Shown one piece after another: positions 1 through 7,517 of a DNA stretch of 25,296 bases. A program made the translations under genes and the position numbers. Position 1 is the stretch's first letter, and every line of letters begins with the position of its first letter. The DNA comes from Clostridiales bacterium (GTDB lineage: Bacteria > Bacillota > Clostridia > Lachnospirales > Anaerotignaceae). The stretch spans positions 24,841 through 50,136 of the forward strand of contig JAHZAW010000042.1 in assembly GCA_019423725.1 (NCBI GenBank), in the 5' to 3' direction. The notes beneath the pieces are model-generated. The model saw nothing but the letters and a program-made list of their open reading frames with translations, was not told where the DNA came from and searched no databases.

Positions 1-630
1 TTCCACGCCCTTGAGCTGTTCCTGGATATCATCCAGTTTGTCCATGAAAACTGAACTCAGCTCCTCAGCCTCTTTCTCTTTTCCAAATATCTTTCCAAGG
101 ATGTCACAGCTTTTCTCAAACTCATTTGTATAATAGGCATTGCATACGATAACATCTATCCCAAAGGGCTCCAGCTGTTTTTCCGCTTCTTCCCAAGTGC
201 CGTTTCCCGTAAGGATAAGCACTTCAGGAGCCAATTCGATTATTTTTTCATAGTTAAGGTCTTTCTGGCTCTTACCGATGACCATATCTTCTGTAAATTT
301 ATTTTTCCAGGACTCCTTATCCTGATAAATGTTATAGTCAACCCCAGTGACACTGTCTAAGGCTCCTATGGCATTTATTATCTCAACATTGTAAGCGTTG
401 GCAACGACGGCATTTGTTACAGGATAGGGGATCTCCACATTCCTGCCTATGCTGTCCGTTACTGTCATATACTCTTTTTCAGCGGTATTTGTAACTTCTG
501 ATGATTTATCCTCAGTCCCATCGCCGCCTGCATTTTCATTGCCGCTTTTTTGTGCTGAACAGCCGCAAGTGCTGAACACCAGTATAAAAAGCATAAATAA
601 CATAAAAACCGATCTTGATATTTTTTTCAT
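1..630 (-). CDS. BtuF-like ABC transporter substrate-binding lipoprotein (3' end cut by window edge)
   Basis: The start is ATG at 630, preceded by GGGAGG seven bases upstream; the frame stays open for 210 codons to the left edge, so the C-terminus is missing. Residues 1-24 form a lipoprotein signal peptide: basic N-terminus (MKKISR), a hydrophobic run, then Cys22 or Cys24 as the likely lipidated residue. A Ser/Asn/Glu-rich linker follows. From about residue 50 (VTDSIGRNVEIP) the sequence fits a type III periplasmic-binding fold of the BtuF/FhuD/CeuE kind, with the usual APEVLIL stretch. It should capture a ligand outside the membrane for an ABC importer whose other subunits would lie beyond the edge. 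The cobalamin riboswitch upstream makes a corrinoid the most likely ligand, though cobalt- or iron-chelate binding proteins share the fold. Family is fairly sure; substrate is inferred from the riboswitch. Confidence 0.85.
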   Translation of the reverse strand, partial: MKKISRSVFMLFMLFILVFSTCGCSAQKSGNENAGGDGTEDKSSEVTNTAEKEYMTVTDSIGRNVEIPYPVTNAVVANAYNVEIINAIGALDSVTGVDYNIYQDKESWKNKFTEDMVIGKSQKDLNYEKIIELAPEVLILTGNGTWEEAEKQLEPFGIDVIVCNAYYTNEFEKSCDILGKIFGKEKEAEELSSVFMDKLDDIQEQLKGVE

Positions 631-633
631 TTA

Positions 634-706
634 ATTTCCTCCCGTCTTTCCGTAATTAAAAACCATATATTTTTGTCAGGCATCAGTCCTTTCAACAGAA
701 AACGGG
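634..706 (-). promoter_or_regulatory. Possible anti-Shine-Dalgarno helix downstream of the cobalamin riboswitch
   Basis: In the transcript, CCCGUUUU (706-699) can pair with AAGACGGG (648-641), giving eight pairs including one G-U. The last GGG belongs to the GGGAGG ribosome binding site of the substrate-binding protein. I see no hairpin followed by a clean U-tract in this leader, so control at translation rather than at termination is the simpler reading. The loop is about 50 nt, so the helix is only suggestive and was not energy-scored. Confidence 0.3.
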
Positions 707-756
707 CACAAAAATAATACCCATCTCCATTCCCCGAGATTTGCATTTCATATTAT

Positions 757-935
757 GGTCAAGGCAGGTCTCCTGACTTCTCTTCATCCTCCATTCTTAA
801 ACCTTCCCAGTCCAAGGACCAGTGGCGGATCTCTCCAAAGAACTTTGTCCAAGTTACAGTAGTGGGTGCTGCTGCGGATTCACACCGCATTCCCTATTCT
901 CTTTCTGTTACGAAAGCACCTTGATCTATCCGGCA
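757..935 (-). ncRNA. Cobalamin riboswitch
   Basis: Read on the minus strand, the region carries the conserved cobalamin-aptamer blocks in order: GGTGC near the 5' end (around 920), a GC-rich arm with GGTGTGAATCCGC and GCAGCACCC (863-888), GCCACTG (820-826), and the B12 box AGTCAGGAGACCTGCC near the 3' side (765-778). Both order and spacing match the known class. It sits between its own promoter (969-997) and the BtuF-like gene that starts at 630, so corrinoid binding should reduce expression of that transporter. The outer ends are approximate because the closing stem was not folded by computation. Confidence 0.95.
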
Positions 936-968
936 TAATGCCAGAATATATTATTTCTGCATATTTAT

Positions 969-997
969 ATAATATTATCCATTAGTTCTTTAGTCAA
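969..997 (-). promoter_or_regulatory. Sigma-A-type promoter for the riboswitch-transporter transcript
   Basis: On the minus strand TTGACT (997-992) and TATTAT (974-969) are separated by 17 bp, close to the housekeeping consensus. The predicted start near 962 is about 25 nt before the aptamer. The promoter lies just past the terminator of the molybdenum operon, so the cobalamin gene appears to be a separate transcription unit. Confidence 0.65.
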
Positions 998-1003
998 CGG
1001 GAT

Positions 1004-1044
1004 AAAAAATCCCTGGCAGTTTTAAAGTCCGCCAGGGATTTTCG
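1004..1044 (-). terminator. Rho-independent terminator of the molybdenum operon
   Basis: A 10-bp perfect stem (AATCCCTGGC at 1008-1017 with GCCAGGGATT at 1031-1040) encloses a 13-nt loop. On the minus strand it is followed by a run of Ts (1004-1009). It lies about 20 bp after the mogA stop and ends the seven-gene transcript. Confidence 0.9.
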
Positions 1045-1065
1045 TTTATTAATTATTATTTATTT

Positions 1066-1554
1066 TTATTCCTTTGCACAGTCTCCAGGCTCATCTCTGA
1101 GCATCTTAAGACCGTGTTTTATGGGGCCGCTGACCACCTCAAAATTTTCAAGGGCAGCCTTAGGACTTCCTGGAAGATTTATTATGAGGGATCTTTTCCT
1201 TATTCCGGCTGCTGACCTGGATAATATGGAACGGTCAGTATATTTCATGGTAAGCATCCTCATGGCCTCTGGTATGCCAGGGACTATCTTTTCGCACACA
1301 GCCAGTGTGGCCTCAGGTGTAACGTCCCTGGGAGCAAAACCCGTGCCTCCCGTTGTAACAATGAGGGCAATATCCTTTGATGAAGCCTTAATAATAGCCT
1401 CAGATATTTTTTCCTTTTCATCGGGGACTATCTCATATGATACAACATCATATCCGTCCTTTTTGAGCATATCCTCAACGGCCGGGCCGCTTTTATCTTC
1501 ACGTACTCCATTATAGCTCCTGTCACTTACTGTGATCACCGCCGCAGTATACAT
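1066..1554 (-). CDS. mogA: Molybdopterin adenylyltransferase, MogA/MoaB family
   Basis: This 162-residue protein is a single MoCF-biosynthesis domain, the normal size for MogA/MoaB. It has VITVSDRS at the N-terminus, the ligand-binding signature TTGGTGFAPRDVTPEAT (residues 68-83) and NLPGSP (126-131). Family members adenylate molybdopterin so that MoeA can insert molybdate. The start at 1554 has AGGAGG a few bases upstream. It is the last gene of the molybdenum operon, 13 bp after modC and just before the terminator. MogA and MoaB are hard to separate by sequence; the TPEAT form and clustering with molybdate genes support an enzyme of molybdenum cofactor synthesis either way. Confidence 0.9.
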   Translation of the reverse strand: MYTAAVITVSDRSYNGVREDKSGPAVEDMLKKDGYDVVSYEIVPDEKEKISEAIIKASSKDIALIVTTGGTGFAPRDVTPEATLAVCEKIVPGIPEAMRMLTMKYTDRSILSRSAAGIRKRSLIINLPGSPKAALENFEVVSGPIKHGLKMLRDEPGDCAKE

Positions 1555-1567
1555 TCAAATACCTCCT

Positions 1568-2587
1568 TTATCTGAGCAGAAGGATATTTTCCGGCTTTAT
1601 GCCCACGCTTATATTTTTGCCGCAGTAAAGCTCTGATGCCTTGTTCTTATCCACTTCCGCCCTTAAAATACCATTTCCGCCGTCTATGGGTCTTAGAATT
1701 ATTATAGTCGAAAAAACGTCGTCTATGACTCTTTCTATCCTGCATTCTATTTTATTTTCATTTCCGCCGAAGTCAATAAGATGATCCCTTATGCCGATAT
1801 ATTTATAATCCATAGCGGCCTTGGATATTTTAAGATGTGCATTGAGGGCTGGAACATATATCGTATCTTTAGCTTCGGTTTTTCTAAACTCAAAAATATT
1901 CCTGCACCCGGATATCCTGGCAGCTCCCGCGCTCTCTGGTCTTTCTATAAAGTCATTTTTATTTAATACTCCCTCAGTCCTGCCGTCATTTATTATACAT
2001 ATCCTTTGGCAGTTCCTATAGGCCTCTCCCCTGTCGTGGGTGACCATAAGGTAAAGGCTTCCAAATTTTTCGATAATATCCGATGAGGTCATCTCCAGCT
2101 GCCATCTTAAATGGGTATCAATGGCTGAAAATGGCTCATCAAGGAGAAGTATATCCGGCTTGGAGGCTAATATCCTCGCAAGAGCTGTCCTCTGCTGCTG
2201 TCCTCCGGATGTTTCCCATGGGTATTTGTCCGCCACATCTTCAAGATAAAAATCCTTTATGAGGCTGTCTATATCGCATTTATTTTTTCCTGCCACTTCT
2301 ATATTTTTTCTTACGGTCATATTAGGAAAAAGAGCATAGCTCTGAAACAGATAGCCGACATTTCTTTTCTGGGGCGGAAGGTTTATTCTTTTATCCGAGT
2401 CGAATAGCGTCCTTCCATTTAAAATGACCTTTCCGCTGTCAGGTCTTTCGATCCCGGCAATGCATTTAAGGGTCATGCTCTTTCCACTGCCGCTGGCTCC
2501 AAGCAGTGCCATGGGGGTTTCCGTTTCAAAATCAACATCCAGTTCAAAGGAGCTGAGTTTCTTTTTCAATCTTACTTTCAGTTCCAA
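1568..2587 (-). CDS. modC: Molybdate ABC transporter ATP-binding protein ModC
   Basis: This 339-residue ATPase powers molybdate import through ModB. It has Walker A GASGSGKS (residues 30-37), a Q-loop (Q82), the signature SGGQQQR (127-133), Walker B ILLLDE (146-151) and switch His184. About 90 residues at the C-terminus resemble the TOBE-type oxyanion-sensing domain of ModC. The start codon is TTG at 2587, inside the last codons of modB (10-bp overlap). A GAGGGGG ribosome binding site precedes it, and no ATG or GTG lies before the Walker A region. TTG start plus overlap suggests translational coupling with modB. ModC is favoured over sulfate or putrescine ATPases because modA and modB are adjacent. 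Confidence 0.93.
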   Translation of the reverse strand: MELKVRLKKKLSSFELDVDFETETPMALLGASGSGKSMTLKCIAGIERPDSGKVILNGRTLFDSDKRINLPPQKRNVGYLFQSYALFPNMTVRKNIEVAGKNKCDIDSLIKDFYLEDVADKYPWETSGGQQQRTALARILASKPDILLLDEPFSAIDTHLRWQLEMTSSDIIEKFGSLYLMVTHDRGEAYRNCQRICIINDGRTEGVLNKNDFIERPESAGAARISGCRNIFEFRKTEAKDTIYVPALNAHLKISKAAMDYKYIGIRDHLIDFGGNENKIECRIERVIDDVFSTIIILRPIDGGNGILRAEVDKNKASELYCGKNISVGIKPENILLLR

Positions 2588-3258
2588 TTCCGCACCCCCT
2601 CATTTTTTGCCCTCTTCTCAAACAGGTTAAGTATGAGAAGTACAACAAAGGATATAGCCAGGTTCACAAATACCCATTTATAGGCCAGGGCATCGTTGCC
2701 TTCCCTCCACAGCTGGTACACTGTGGTAGATATGGTGGCTGTCCTTCCCGGGGTATATCCGCTCACCATGCTCGTAGCTCCATATTCTCCAAGCCCCCTG
2801 GCAAAGGACAAAATTATACCAGCCAGAAGTCCGTCTCTGCAGCAGGGCAGAAGTATCCTGAAAAAAATATATGTATTTGAAAGTCCCAGTGTCTTTCCTG
2901 CGTAAATAAGGTTTTTATCAAAGGCCTCAAAGGAGCTCCTTACCGTCCTGTACATAAGCGGCATGGTCACTATTACTACGGCAAAGACCGAAGCATACCA
3001 TGTCATGGTTATTTTTTGTCCCCATACAGAGTATACAAAGCTTCCAAGAGGTCCATATATTCCTATAAATTTAAGCATAAAGAAACCTATTACCGTAGGA
3101 GGCATTACAAGAGGCAGTGTAAGTATACAGTCTAGTATCCCCTTTATGACCCTTGGCATTTTTGCTATATAATAGGCAAAAAACACACCCAGGACAAAGG
3201 TCAGTGCCGTTGCTATCACCGCTATCCTTATGGAATTATAAAGGGGAAACCAGTCCAT
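2578..3258 (-). CDS. modB: Molybdate ABC transporter permease ModB
   Basis: A 226-residue inner-membrane permease with about five hydrophobic segments, the usual ModB size. The family loop that contacts ModC is present as ARGLGEYGATSMVSG (about residues 153-167), the EAA-like motif of the molybdate/sulfate branch. LPLVMPPTVIGFF near residue 50 is also typical. Start ATG at 3258 has AGAGGTG upstream. It lies 11 bp after modA and overlaps modC by 10 bp, so all three transporter parts are made from one message. Confidence 0.95.
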   Translation of the reverse strand: MDWFPLYNSIRIAVIATALTFVLGVFFAYYIAKMPRVIKGILDCILTLPLVMPPTVIGFFMLKFIGIYGPLGSFVYSVWGQKITMTWYASVFAVVIVTMPLMYRTVRSSFEAFDKNLIYAGKTLGLSNTYIFFRILLPCCRDGLLAGIILSFARGLGEYGATSMVSGYTPGRTATISTTVYQLWREGNDALAYKWVFVNLAISFVVLLILNLFEKRAKNEGVRNWN

Positions 3259-3269
3259 ACAAACACCTC

Positions 3270-4118
3270 TTATTCAGGGATCACACATCCTGCTTTCTCA
3301 AATACTGCTGTACATTCATCAGTTTTGAGATATTCCAGGAACTTCTTTGCTTCATCATAGTTTTTAGCTGTCTTTAAAACAGCCGCGGGATATGTTATAG
3401 GCTGATGGCTGCCTTCGGGAGCTGAAGCCACTACCTCAACACCGTCTGTTGTGGCTGCATCTGTACTGTATACTACTCCGCAGTCAGCAGCTGCTTCTTC
3501 TACCTGTGAAAGAACTTCCTTTACATTTGAGCCAAAGGTTATTTTACCTTCGGAATTAAGTTTATCCCATACTCCCATATATGTAAATATTTCTTCTGAA
3601 TACTGGCCTACAGGGACATCTGAGTTGCCCAGGGCAATAAGACTTACCTTATCTGTAGCAACATCATCAAAGCTTGTTATGCCTGCAGGATTTCCCGCCG
3701 GTGTTATAAGAACGACACTGTTTGAAACTATATCAAATCTTGTGTCCGCATCAACAAAGTCAAGGCCTTCTGTATTTTCCTCTCCTCCGTTCACAGCATC
3801 CAGCTGGTTCATCTGTTTCTGGGCTGCTGATATGAATATATCGCAGTCTGCGCCTTCCTGTATCTGGGTCTTTAATGTTCCTGATGAGTCAAAGTTATAA
3901 ACGATATTTACATTGGGCTCAACTTCCTTATACATTTCAGCGATCTCGTTCATGGTCTCTGTCATTGACGCAGCGGCAAATACTATGATCTCGCTTTCTT
4001 CGCCCTCTGTCTGGGTATTCTCTGTGTTTTCTGCATTCTCAGCGCTTCCGCTTGATGAGCAGCCTGCCATTCCGACAGCAAGAACAGCTGCCGCCAGCAT
4101 ACAAATAAATTTTTTCAT
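3270..4118 (-). CDS. modA: Molybdate-binding lipoprotein ModA
   Basis: A 282-residue extracytoplasmic binding protein. The N-terminus is a lipoprotein signal with lipobox MAGC (Cys20), followed by an Asn/Glu/Thr-rich linker to about residue 42. The mature domain starts IIVFAAASMTETMNEIA, the typical ModA beginning whose serines help bind the oxyanion. Further family landmarks are FDSSGTLKTQIQEGADCDIF and DCGVVYSTDA. It delivers molybdate (or tungstate) to ModBC. AAGGAGG sits before the ATG at 4118. Molybdate versus tungstate cannot be told from sequence, but the cofactor genes around it favour molybdate. Confidence 0.94.
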   Translation of the reverse strand: MKKFICMLAAAVLAVGMAGCSSSGSAENAENTENTQTEGEESEIIVFAAASMTETMNEIAEMYKEVEPNVNIVYNFDSSGTLKTQIQEGADCDIFISAAQKQMNQLDAVNGGEENTEGLDFVDADTRFDIVSNSVVLITPAGNPAGITSFDDVATDKVSLIALGNSDVPVGQYSEEIFTYMGVWDKLNSEGKITFGSNVKEVLSQVEEAAADCGVVYSTDAATTDGVEVVASAPEGSHQPITYPAAVLKTAKNYDEAKKFLEYLKTDECTAVFEKAGCVIPE

Positions 4119-4142
4119 AAAAATCCTCCTTATCGTTTGTTT

Positions 4143-5165
4143 TTATTTACCAAAGGGACATACGGGATATCTGCATTCGCTGCATCCGAGACAGAGTCCG
4201 CCGTTTCCCAGTTTAACGATATCTTTTTTGCTTACTCTTATTCCGGCAGCTGCCTTCGGAAGGATAAGATCAAATATGGTCGCTCCGGCATACATTACAC
4301 ATCCGGGAAGTCCCATTACAGGAGTTCCATCCTCATAATATCCCAGTAAAAACATTGCTCCGGGAAGCACAGGCGCTCCATAGGTTATTATTTCGGCTCC
4401 GCTCTCCTTTATAGCTCCAGGAGTGTTGTCATCGGGGTCTACGCTCATGCCTCCTGTGCAGAGTATAAGGTCCGGTTTATATCCCTTCGCTTCCTCAATG
4501 GCTTTCTTTATGTTTTCCATGCCGTCATCTACTACCATATGCCATTTCATCTCAATACCATAGGTCTTGAGTTTTTCCTCTATGACTGGAGTAAATGTAT
4601 CCTTGATTATCCCCTTGAAAACTTCGCTTCCAGTGGTTATTACCGCTGCTGTTTTTAATTTATAGGGTGTGAGTTTAAGTATGGGTCTTCCGTCATATAT
4701 CTCCTCGGCTTTTTTAAGCTTTTCCTCACTGACTATAAGGGGTATTACCCTCATTCCCGCCAGTTTATCGCCTTTTTTTACGGCTGTTGAGCCATGTCTT
4801 GTGGCTATCATTATCTCATCGATGGAATTTATCTCGTCAAGCCTGTCCACGTCTACCTCAAAATATCCGTCACACTGGGCAAAGGCCTCTATCTTGCCTT
4901 CCTCTATCGTTTCAGAAGGCCTTATATTTTCATTTTCACAGACAGCGTACAGTCTTTTGGCTGCATCATTTTCATGGAGCATGCCTTCTTCCATTTCCCA
5001 TACATAAAGATGTTCCTTTCCCATGGAAAGAAGCATGGGTATATCCTCTTCAGTTATGATGTGGCCCTTTGTAAACTGGGCTCCCTTAAATTCTCCTTTG
5101 ACTATCCTTGTAAGGTCGTGGCACAGAACATGTCCCACGGCATTTTTTGTCTCTATCAGTTTCAT
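4143..5165 (-). CDS. MoeA-like molybdopterin-binding protein with a C-terminal four-cysteine motif
   Basis: A 340-residue protein, shorter than classical MoeA (about 400). Residues 1-165 are a divergent N-terminal part. Residues about 170-310 are a MoCF/MoeA molybdopterin-binding domain: AVITTGSEVFKG, LILCTGGMSVDPDDNTPGAI and PVMGLPGCVMYAGATIFDLI. The last 16 residues hold C-x2-C-x2-C-x4-C (Cys325, 328, 331, 336), a possible metal or Fe-S ligand set. Related proteins are common in anaerobic Firmicutes near molybdoenzyme genes and are usually called molybdopterin-binding protein. It may insert or modify the metal, or deliver the cofactor to a specific enzyme; the exact reaction is not known to me. 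The start overlaps the MOSC gene stop by 4 bp (ATGA), and modA follows after 24 bp. Confidence 0.85.
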   Translation of the reverse strand: MKLIETKNAVGHVLCHDLTRIVKGEFKGAQFTKGHIITEEDIPMLLSMGKEHLYVWEMEEGMLHENDAAKRLYAVCENENIRPSETIEEGKIEAFAQCDGYFEVDVDRLDEINSIDEIMIATRHGSTAVKKGDKLAGMRVIPLIVSEEKLKKAEEIYDGRPILKLTPYKLKTAAVITTGSEVFKGIIKDTFTPVIEEKLKTYGIEMKWHMVVDDGMENIKKAIEEAKGYKPDLILCTGGMSVDPDDNTPGAIKESGAEIITYGAPVLPGAMFLLGYYEDGTPVMGLPGCVMYAGATIFDLILPKAAAGIRVSKKDIVKLGNGGLCLGCSECRYPVCPFGK

Positions 5166-5602
5166 TCTGCCGCCTCCAGTATCGTTATCTTATCGCCTTT
5201 TTTTACTGATCCGCCTTTTTTGACCACCGCAAATATCCCATCGGTTGGCATAACACATTTTCCTGTTATTTTCTTGACCTCGCAGTCATTATGACATTCC
5301 TTGCCTATCTGAGTCACCGTAAGGACAGCATCTCCAACAGCCAGATCCGTTCCAACGGGGATATTTTTCAGGTCTACGCCTATGGTATTTATGTTCTCAG
5401 CAAAGGCTCCGTTTTTTAATTCAAGGCCCATACCCCTCATCTGGTCTATGCTTTCCTCAGCAAGGAGGCTCACCTGTCTGTGCCAGTCACCGGCATGGGC
5501 GTCCCCCATGATACCGTGTCCCACGACAAGCTCTATGCTTTCCACCTCATGTTTTATGGTGCCTCTTTTTTCACTTATGTTTACAGATACTACTTCTGCC
5601 AT
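5162..5602 (-). CDS. MOSC domain-containing protein
   Basis: A 146-residue protein consisting of little more than one MOSC domain. Visible landmarks are GHGIMGDAHAGDWHRQVSLL (residues 28-47), NGAFAENINT, IGKECHNDCE with Cys103 and Cys107, and GKCVMP with Cys116, the position of the conserved MOSC cysteine. Known MOSC proteins act in sulfur transfer to, or binding of, molybdenum cofactor. Its place between moaC and the MoeA-like gene supports a role in maturing the cofactor for an anaerobic molybdoenzyme. Its ATG lies inside the last codons of moaC (13-bp overlap), and its stop overlaps the next start, suggesting coupled translation. Whether it is a sulfurtransferase or a cofactor carrier is open. 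Confidence 0.9.
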   Translation of the reverse strand: MAEVVSVNISEKRGTIKHEVESIELVVGHGIMGDAHAGDWHRQVSLLAEESIDQMRGMGLELKNGAFAENINTIGVDLKNIPVGTDLAVGDAVLTVTQIGKECHNDCEVKKITGKCVMPTDGIFAVVKKGGSVKKGDKITILEAAE

Positions 5603-6063
5603 TTATAATCACCGCTCTTTCCTCCGCTCTTTTCCAGAAGTTTTATTTCTCCAATGACCATATTCCTCTGGAGAGCTTTGCACATATCATATATAGTGAG
5701 CGCAGCAGCGGACACCGCTGTCAGTGCCTCCATTTCTACTCCGGTCTCGCCCTTACATTTTACTGTGCTGTATATTTCTATGCTGTCCTTATTTATATTA
5801 AAGTTTATATCTATACCCGTTGTTATGACAGGGTGGCACATGGGTATTATCTCAGATGTACGTTTTGCCGCCATTATGCCGCCTACCTGGGCCACGGAGA
5901 GCACATCTCCCTTTTTTACTCCTCCGCTTTTTATCATATCAACGGTGCTTTCCGACATATATACGATGCCATAGGCTTTTGCTTCTCTCATGGTTATGTC
6001 CTTTTCAGACACATCCACCATCCTGGCTCTGCCCTGACTGTTTATATGGGTAAAATCTTCCAT
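5590..6063 (-). CDS. moaC: Cyclic pyranopterin monophosphate synthase MoaC
   Basis: MoaC converts the MoaA product to cyclic pyranopterin monophosphate, the first stable intermediate of molybdenum cofactor synthesis. The 157-residue protein has family blocks MVDVSEKDITMREA, AAKRTSEIIPMCHP (residues 65-78), KGETGVEMEALTA (104-116) and KSGGKSG near the C-terminus. I chose ATG at 6063 because GGAGGT lies seven bases before it and the conserved MoaC sequence begins just after it. An in-frame ATG at 6081 would add six residues but overlaps that ribosome binding site. It is the first gene of the operon; no moaA is present in this window. Confidence 0.95.
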   Translation of the reverse strand: MEDFTHINSQGRARMVDVSEKDITMREAKAYGIVYMSESTVDMIKSGGVKKGDVLSVAQVGGIMAAKRTSEIIPMCHPVITTGIDINFNINKDSIEIYSTVKCKGETGVEMEALTAVSAAALTIYDMCKALQRNMVIGEIKLLEKSGGKSGDYKWQK

Positions 6064-6090
6064 AATAAACACCTCCGCCATGTTTTTATC

Positions 6091-6119
6091 ATTTTACCAT
6101 TATTCTTTTAAAAATACAA
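6091..6119 (-). promoter_or_regulatory. Sigma-A-type promoter of the molybdenum operon
   Basis: On the minus strand TTGTAT (6119-6114) and TAAAAT (6096-6091) are 17 bp apart. The predicted start near 6084 leaves a leader of only about 20 nt before moaC. That is too short for a molybdenum-cofactor riboswitch, so metal control, if any, must come from a repressor or activator. I see no clear operator. Confidence 0.6.
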
Positions 6120-6132
6120 CGCTTTATGGAAT

Positions 6133-6159
6133 AAAAAAAGCGGATTTAAAATCCGCTTT
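6133..6159 (-). terminator. Rho-independent terminator of the pyr operon
   Basis: AAAGCGGAT (6137-6145) pairs with ATCCGCTTT (6151-6159) around a 5-nt loop. On the minus strand the stem is followed by seven Ts (6133-6139). It lies about 20 bp after the pyrI stop and just upstream of the molybdenum operon promoter. Confidence 0.88.
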
Positions 6160-6177
6160 AATAATTTACTTATTTTA

Positions 6178-6597
6178 TCACTTTTTAGCCTTGCTTTCGC
6201 AGTAGATACATCTGTAAACTCCCTTTTCCCTGTCAGTGAGTTTGAATATATGGGGAAGTTCCTGTTCAACAGATGTTATGCATCTGGGGTTCTTGCATTT
6301 GATAACGCCCTCTACTCTTTCGGGAAGGCTGAGGTTTTTCTTCTCAATGGTCTTTCCGTCACGAATGATGTTTACTGTGATGCCGGGGTCAACATATCCC
6401 AGTACATCCAGATCAAGGTCGATAAGACTGTCGATCTTTATTATATCCTTTTTGCCCATCTTCTGGCTTACTCCATTTTTGATTATGGCAACGGAGCAGT
6501 CAAGCTTTTCAAGGCCAAGCACCTCATAAAGATACATGCCCTTTCCGGGTTTTATATGGTCAATAACGATTCCGTTTTTAATAGAGTCTATTGTCAT
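6178..6597 (-). CDS. pyrI: Aspartate carbamoyltransferase regulatory subunit PyrI
   Basis: A 139-residue subunit with an N-terminal allosteric domain (about 1-95, including IDHIKPGKG) and a C-terminal zinc domain. The zinc ligands are Cys101, Cys106, Cys130 and Cys133 (CKNPRC and CIYC). In the family, PyrI binds CTP/ATP and holds the catalytic PyrB trimers together. It is the last gene of the pyr operon and overlaps pyrB by 4 bp (ATGA), with a GAGGT ribosome binding site in the pyrB tail. Its presence implies an allosterically regulated holoenzyme, so feedback would act on the protein as well as on the message. Confidence 0.96.
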   Translation of the reverse strand: MTIDSIKNGIVIDHIKPGKGMYLYEVLGLEKLDCSVAIIKNGVSQKMGKKDIIKIDSLIDLDLDVLGYVDPGITVNIIRDGKTIEKKNLSLPERVEGVIKCKNPRCITSVEQELPHIFKLTDREKGVYRCIYCESKAKK

Positions 6598-7517
6598 TTC
6601 TTTACCTCCATTCCGAGCATCTTAAGGATAAGCGCCATCCTGATAAATTTACCGTTGAGCGCCTGTCTGAAATAGCATGCTCTCTCATCATCATCAACGG
6701 CAACGGATATTTCATTTACTCTGGGAAGAGGATGAAGTATTCTCATTGATTTCTTTGCGTTAACAAGTTTTTCAGGTGTCAGTATGTAGCTGTCCTTGAG
6801 TCTTATATAATCCTGTTCATTGAAGAATCTTTCTCTCTGTACCCTTGTCATATAGAGTATGTCAAGCTGGGGCATGGCTGCCTCAAGATCGGGGTTTTCC
6901 TCGTAGGGTATGCCCTTCTTCTCGATGACATCAACTTTGATATAATCGGGGAGCTTAAGTTCATCGGGTGATATGAGCACGAATTTGATGTTCTCATATC
7001 TTGACATTGCCGCGATAAGTGAATGTACCGTTCTTCCGAATTTAAGGTCTCCGCACAGTCCTATGGTCAGGTTTGAAAGTCTTCCCATCTCTCTATGGAT
7101 TGTAAGGAGGTCTGTAAGTGTCTGTGTGGGGTGGTTATGTCCGCCGTCACCGGCATTAATCACGGGAACATCTGCTTTCATCGATGCCACAAGGGGAGCA
7201 CCTTCCTTGGGATGACGCATTGCGATTATATCAGCGTAGCAGCTTACTACCTTTACTGTATCGGCAACGCTCTCTCCCTTTGAAGCTGATGAACTTGCAG
7301 CCTCTGAGAATCCAAGAACGCTTCCGCCAAGGCTGAGCATTGCTGACTCAAAGGAAAGTCTTGTCCTTGTTGAGGGCTCAAAGAAAAGTGTCGCTAACTT
7401 CTTTCCGTGGCATACATCCATATATTTACCGCTGTCTGCGATTATATCATCAGCTGTGGCAATGAGCTCATCGATCTCCTCAGTTGATAAATCCAGAATA
7501 TCTATAAGACTTCTCAT
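6594..7517 (-). CDS. pyrB: Aspartate carbamoyltransferase catalytic subunit PyrB
   Basis: A 307-residue cytoplasmic enzyme joining carbamoyl phosphate and aspartate to form carbamoyl aspartate. The carbamoyl-phosphate motif PSTRTRLSFE is at residues 48-57, SASKGES (77-83) is the loop that donates Ser/Lys to the neighbouring active site, HPTQTL is at 129-134, and HPLPRV lies near the C-terminus. Length and motifs are those of a normal, intact class B enzyme that works with PyrI. Start at 7517 overlaps the pyrE stop by 4 bp, and GGAGGT precedes it. The overlaps with both neighbours suggest coupled translation. Confidence 0.97.
   Translation of the reverse strand: MRSLIDILDLSTEEIDELIATADDIIADSGKYMDVCHGKKLATLFFEPSTRTRLSFESAMLSLGGSVLGFSEAASSSASKGESVADTVKVVSCYADIIAMRHPKEGAPLVASMKADVPVINAGDGGHNHPTQTLTDLLTIHREMGRLSNLTIGLCGDLKFGRTVHSLIAAMSRYENIKFVLISPDELKLPDYIKVDVIEKKGIPYEENPDLEAAMPQLDILYMTRVQRERFFNEQDYIRLKDSYILTPEKLVNAKKSMRILHPLPRVNEISVAVDDDERACYFRQALNGKFIRMALILKMLGMEVKK

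Noticed and set aside
4794..5294. A 166-codon open frame on the plus strand
   Set aside because: It is antisense to the MoeA-like and MOSC genes, with no domain; the minus-strand genes explain the region.
6064..6081. Longer moaC start at 6081
   Set aside because: The extra six codons span the GGAGGT ribosome binding site of the ATG at 6063, and the conserved MoaC sequence begins after 6063.
6064..6132. Molybdenum-cofactor riboswitch upstream of moaC
   Set aside because: The gap is under 70 bp and mostly filled by the promoter; the leader is about 20 nt, and no Moco aptamer blocks are seen.
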